From assembly GCF_001949145.1 (NCBI RefSeq), contig NW_019091383.1, positions 1,148,149 through 1,212,148 on the forward strand: a stretch of 64,000 bases of DNA, in the 5' to 3' direction. The notes below the pieces were generated by a model. That model did not search any database. It was given only the letters and a program-made list of their open reading frames with translations, and was not told the origin of the DNA. Positions 63,701 through 64,000 of the stretch are shown one piece after another (position 1 is the first letter of the stretch; each line of letters starts with the position of its first letter). The DNA is from Acanthaster planci. Taxonomy: Eukaryota; Echinodermata; Asteroidea; Valvatida; Acanthasteridae. The translations under genes were made by a program, and so were the position numbers.

Positions 63701-64000
63701 TTTCCTTACATGTGTTTGGATTTTAGAAGATTTATTACTCAGGTGCGGCTACATTTTGTCCAAAAACTCAATGCAAGATTTTCACTATTCCCGGTATTTT
63801 AGAGAGAACTAGTGTCATACTAGCCATTTAAAGCCCTGAAAATTTACCGGATTTAATTAATGCCATCGTTACATCCCCTGTACCAGATTGATTTGGGATT
63901 TCCCTATATCGGAAAGCCCAGCACTGGTCACTGACCAACCATCTCTTGTGATCATGTTAACAGGCTCTGGGAGCAGCAAAGCCCAGTTCCGCAAGCCCAC
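38603..64000 (+). CDS. MYO18A: Unconventional myosin XVIII (PDZ-containing), 5' part
   Basis: Nine coding exons: 38603-39727, 48520-48717, 49212-49388, 59451-59661, 60243-60385, 61182-61282, 61946-62006, 62939-63083 and 63964-64000 (cut by the window edge). They encode about 732 residues. Layout: KE-rich head (1-40), low-complexity linker, PDZ domain (about 243-332), then the first part of a myosin motor with P-loop GRSGGGKS (exon 4), switch-I region [41 protein letters not shown] and HLGAAGATK. All match vertebrate MYO18A in order. Myosin XVIII motors have little or no ATPase activity; they bind actin and other myosins and, in mammals, link Golgi membranes to actin through GOLPH3. The remaining motor, IQ and coiled coil lie to the right. 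An in-frame TGA at 38582 supports the start. Confidence 0.95.
42033..42290. repeat. 68-bp tandem repeat, 3.8 copies
   Basis: Copies start at 42033, 42101, 42169 and 42237, each with tatggcaaattgaat and catgaattattcatt. Copies 1 and 2 are nearly identical, 3 is more diverged. Looser relatives of the motif extend upstream to about 41910. Confidence 0.9.
44205..44526. repeat. TACATG repeat cluster
   Basis: Several runs of the self-complementary hexamer TACATG/ATGTAC, interrupted by single-copy sequence. Low-complexity open frames across it are artefacts of the repeat. Confidence 0.85.
45296..45393. repeat. TACATG repeat cluster
   Basis: Scattered tgtacatgta runs in intron 1 of the myosin gene. 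Confidence 0.7.
46590..47282 (-). other. Unexplained group of open frames inside myosin intron 1
   Basis: Three consecutive minus-strand open stretches (47282-47097, 47115-46804, 46814-46590) in different frames fill almost 700 bp. The middle one, 103 codons, is rich in lysine, serine and methionine with [13 protein letters not shown] recognise no domain. It may be a decayed retrocopy or transposon gene, or chance. Confidence 0.2.
48520..48717 (+). CDS. MYO18A: Myosin XVIII exon 2: start of motor N-terminal region
   Basis: 66 codons, phase 0-0. Encodes [18 protein letters not shown], then [20 protein letters not shown], matching the MYO18A segment before the motor core. Acceptor gactgcag, donor GTCAGT. 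Confidence 0.94.
49212..49388 (+). CDS. MYO18A: Myosin XVIII exon 3
   Basis: 59 codons, phase 0-0. Encodes [20 protein letters not shown], then [16 protein letters not shown], the conserved myosin LxxLNE...LxxRY...YTYxG segment. Acceptor cttttcag, donor GTAAGG. Confidence 0.95.
51009..51425. repeat. TACATG array with 85-bp tandem duplication
   Basis: Units 51062-51146 and 51147-51226 share ggtacttacatgtgaacatg, agatatatacaggtacatg and cctggacagtattgctct. The second lacks one TACATG hexamer. Simple TACATG runs flank both sides. Confidence 0.85.
51527..51564. repeat. Short hairpin (ccatggaggt...acctccatgg)
   Basis: Palindrome tataaccatggaggt / acctccatggtata with an 8-nt loop, similar to 36566-36600. 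Confidence 0.6.
55811..56103. mobile_element. Foldback MITE with CAGGGGCCAATTTCA ends
   Basis: Ends CAGGGGCCAATTTCA and its inverse at 56089-56103, followed inward on both sides by GAGCTGCTTAAGCACAAAA (one mismatch at the T/A before it). A 48-bp internal unit (gcacgagaaaacc...cagccaaaactc) is tandemly duplicated at about 55857-55950. Non-coding. Confidence 0.8.
58216..58642. mobile_element. Tc1/mariner-like MITE
   Basis: 427 bp with roughly 28-bp inverted ends, CAGTCATTTGCAAAAGTTTA at the left and its near-inverse ending at 58642 (CTTTTACAAATGACTG). Left flank is TA; right flank is TG, one mutation from a TA duplication. No transposase. Confidence 0.8.
59451..59661 (+). CDS. MYO18A: Myosin XVIII exon 4: P-loop
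   Basis: Encodes [20 protein letters not shown], the P-loop GRSGGGKS followed by W-N, and [11 protein letters not shown]. Canonical myosin has GESGAGKT; vertebrate MYO18A has GSSGSGKT. Acceptor tctccag, donor GTGACT at 59662, phase 1 out. Confidence 0.95.
60243..60385 (+). CDS. MYO18A: Myosin XVIII exon 5: switch I region
   Basis: Encodes [20 protein letters not shown] and [18 protein letters not shown]. The switch-I NxNSSR of active myosins is NTSATR here, as divergent as in vertebrate MYO18A (NGNATR). Phase 1 in, phase 0 out. Confidence 0.95.
61182..61282 (+). CDS. MYO18A: Myosin XVIII exon 6
   Basis: Encodes [19 protein letters not shown], then [14 protein letters not shown], the myosin LLEKxRV...ERxFHIFY segment. 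Donor GTAAGT, phase 2 out. Confidence 0.95.
61946..62006 (+). CDS. MYO18A: Myosin XVIII exon 7
   Basis: Short exon: [20 protein letters not shown], aligned with LHLNHLAENNVFGI in MYO18A. Acceptor attgcag, donor GTAAGT, phase 0 out. Confidence 0.93.
62498..62880. mobile_element. Foldback MITE in myosin intron 7
   Basis: Left arm 62498-62639 pairs with right arm 62737-62880; shared blocks are tgcgagtta, aatctggtacactgagtt, actgttgctatacct and caagcttttgc. Spacer about 97 bp. Non-coding. Confidence 0.75.
62939..63083 (+). CDS. MYO18A: Myosin XVIII exon 8 (GC splice donor)
   Basis: Encodes [20 protein letters not shown] followed by [11 protein letters not shown]. The exon must end at 63083 in phase 1 to join exon 9. 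The next bases are GCTAGT, so the intron begins with GC. The nearest GT (63088) would create TAG at the junction. Confidence 0.88.
63474..63600. mobile_element. Decayed tRNA-like SINE copy
   Basis: acaagcttacttgagtggga, then gacc-tcctgctta-tagtg, is a degraded version of the minus-orientation SINE arm at 23237-23297. Its B box is mutated (gactcaagcct against gactcgaaccc). It lies in myosin intron 8. Confidence 0.6.
63964..64000 (+). CDS. MYO18A: Myosin XVIII exon 9, cut by window edge
   Basis: After acceptor taacag the reading [12 protein letters not shown] aligns with the AGRKQFARHEW segment of MYO18A. Continues past 64000. Confidence 0.8.

Overview
This is a draft-assembly piece of an animal nuclear genome (it contains a single N at 16369 and a 68-N gap at 28296-28363). 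It carries parts or all of three intron-rich protein-coding genes among many non-coding mobile-element remnants. Short exons with GT-AG introns, a hyalin (HYR) module next to CUB and LDLa modules, abundant TACATG repeats and many foldback MITEs suggest an invertebrate deuterostome. An echinoderm is my best guess and a lancelet is the main alternative. I cannot name the species from sequence alone.

Layout. (1) 178-12516, minus strand: the 5' part of a large receptor gene, leaving the window on the left. Twelve coding exons encode signal peptide, HYR, CUB, LDLa, CUB, LDLa, LRR N-cap and at least four LRRs. LDLa followed directly by an LRR N-cap and 72-nt phase-2 LRR exons is the layout of type C leucine-rich-repeat GPCRs (relaxin receptor/GRL101 group), but any membrane domain lies outside the window. 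(2) 23607-34395, minus strand: a complete nine-exon gene for a 330-residue CASTOR (GATS-like) ACT-domain protein, related to the cytosolic arginine sensors of mTORC1. Its fourth intron holds a degenerate LINE that is itself interrupted by a TTAA-flanked piggyBac-like MITE, plus a second element of that kind. (3) 38603-64000, plus strand: the first nine coding exons of an unconventional myosin XVIII gene (KE-rich tail, PDZ domain, about half of the motor domain), continuing past the right edge. CASTOR and myosin XVIII are divergent, about 4.2 kb apart.

The three genes show no functional link; their proximity looks like ordinary synteny. All splice phases were checked by hand and are consistent across each gene, which is the main support for the exon models. 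The last complete myosin intron needs a GC donor.

The rest is non-coding: an 870-bp near-duplicate across the single N (probably unmerged alleles), a head-to-head pair of tRNA-like SINE copies just downstream of the CASTOR stop codon, several foldback MITEs, a Tc1-like MITE, a 68-bp minisatellite and TACATG arrays. I found no rRNA, functional tRNA, CRISPR array or prokaryotic feature. No obviously new biological system stands out; the HYR/CUB/LDLa/LRR receptor architecture is the most unusual item.
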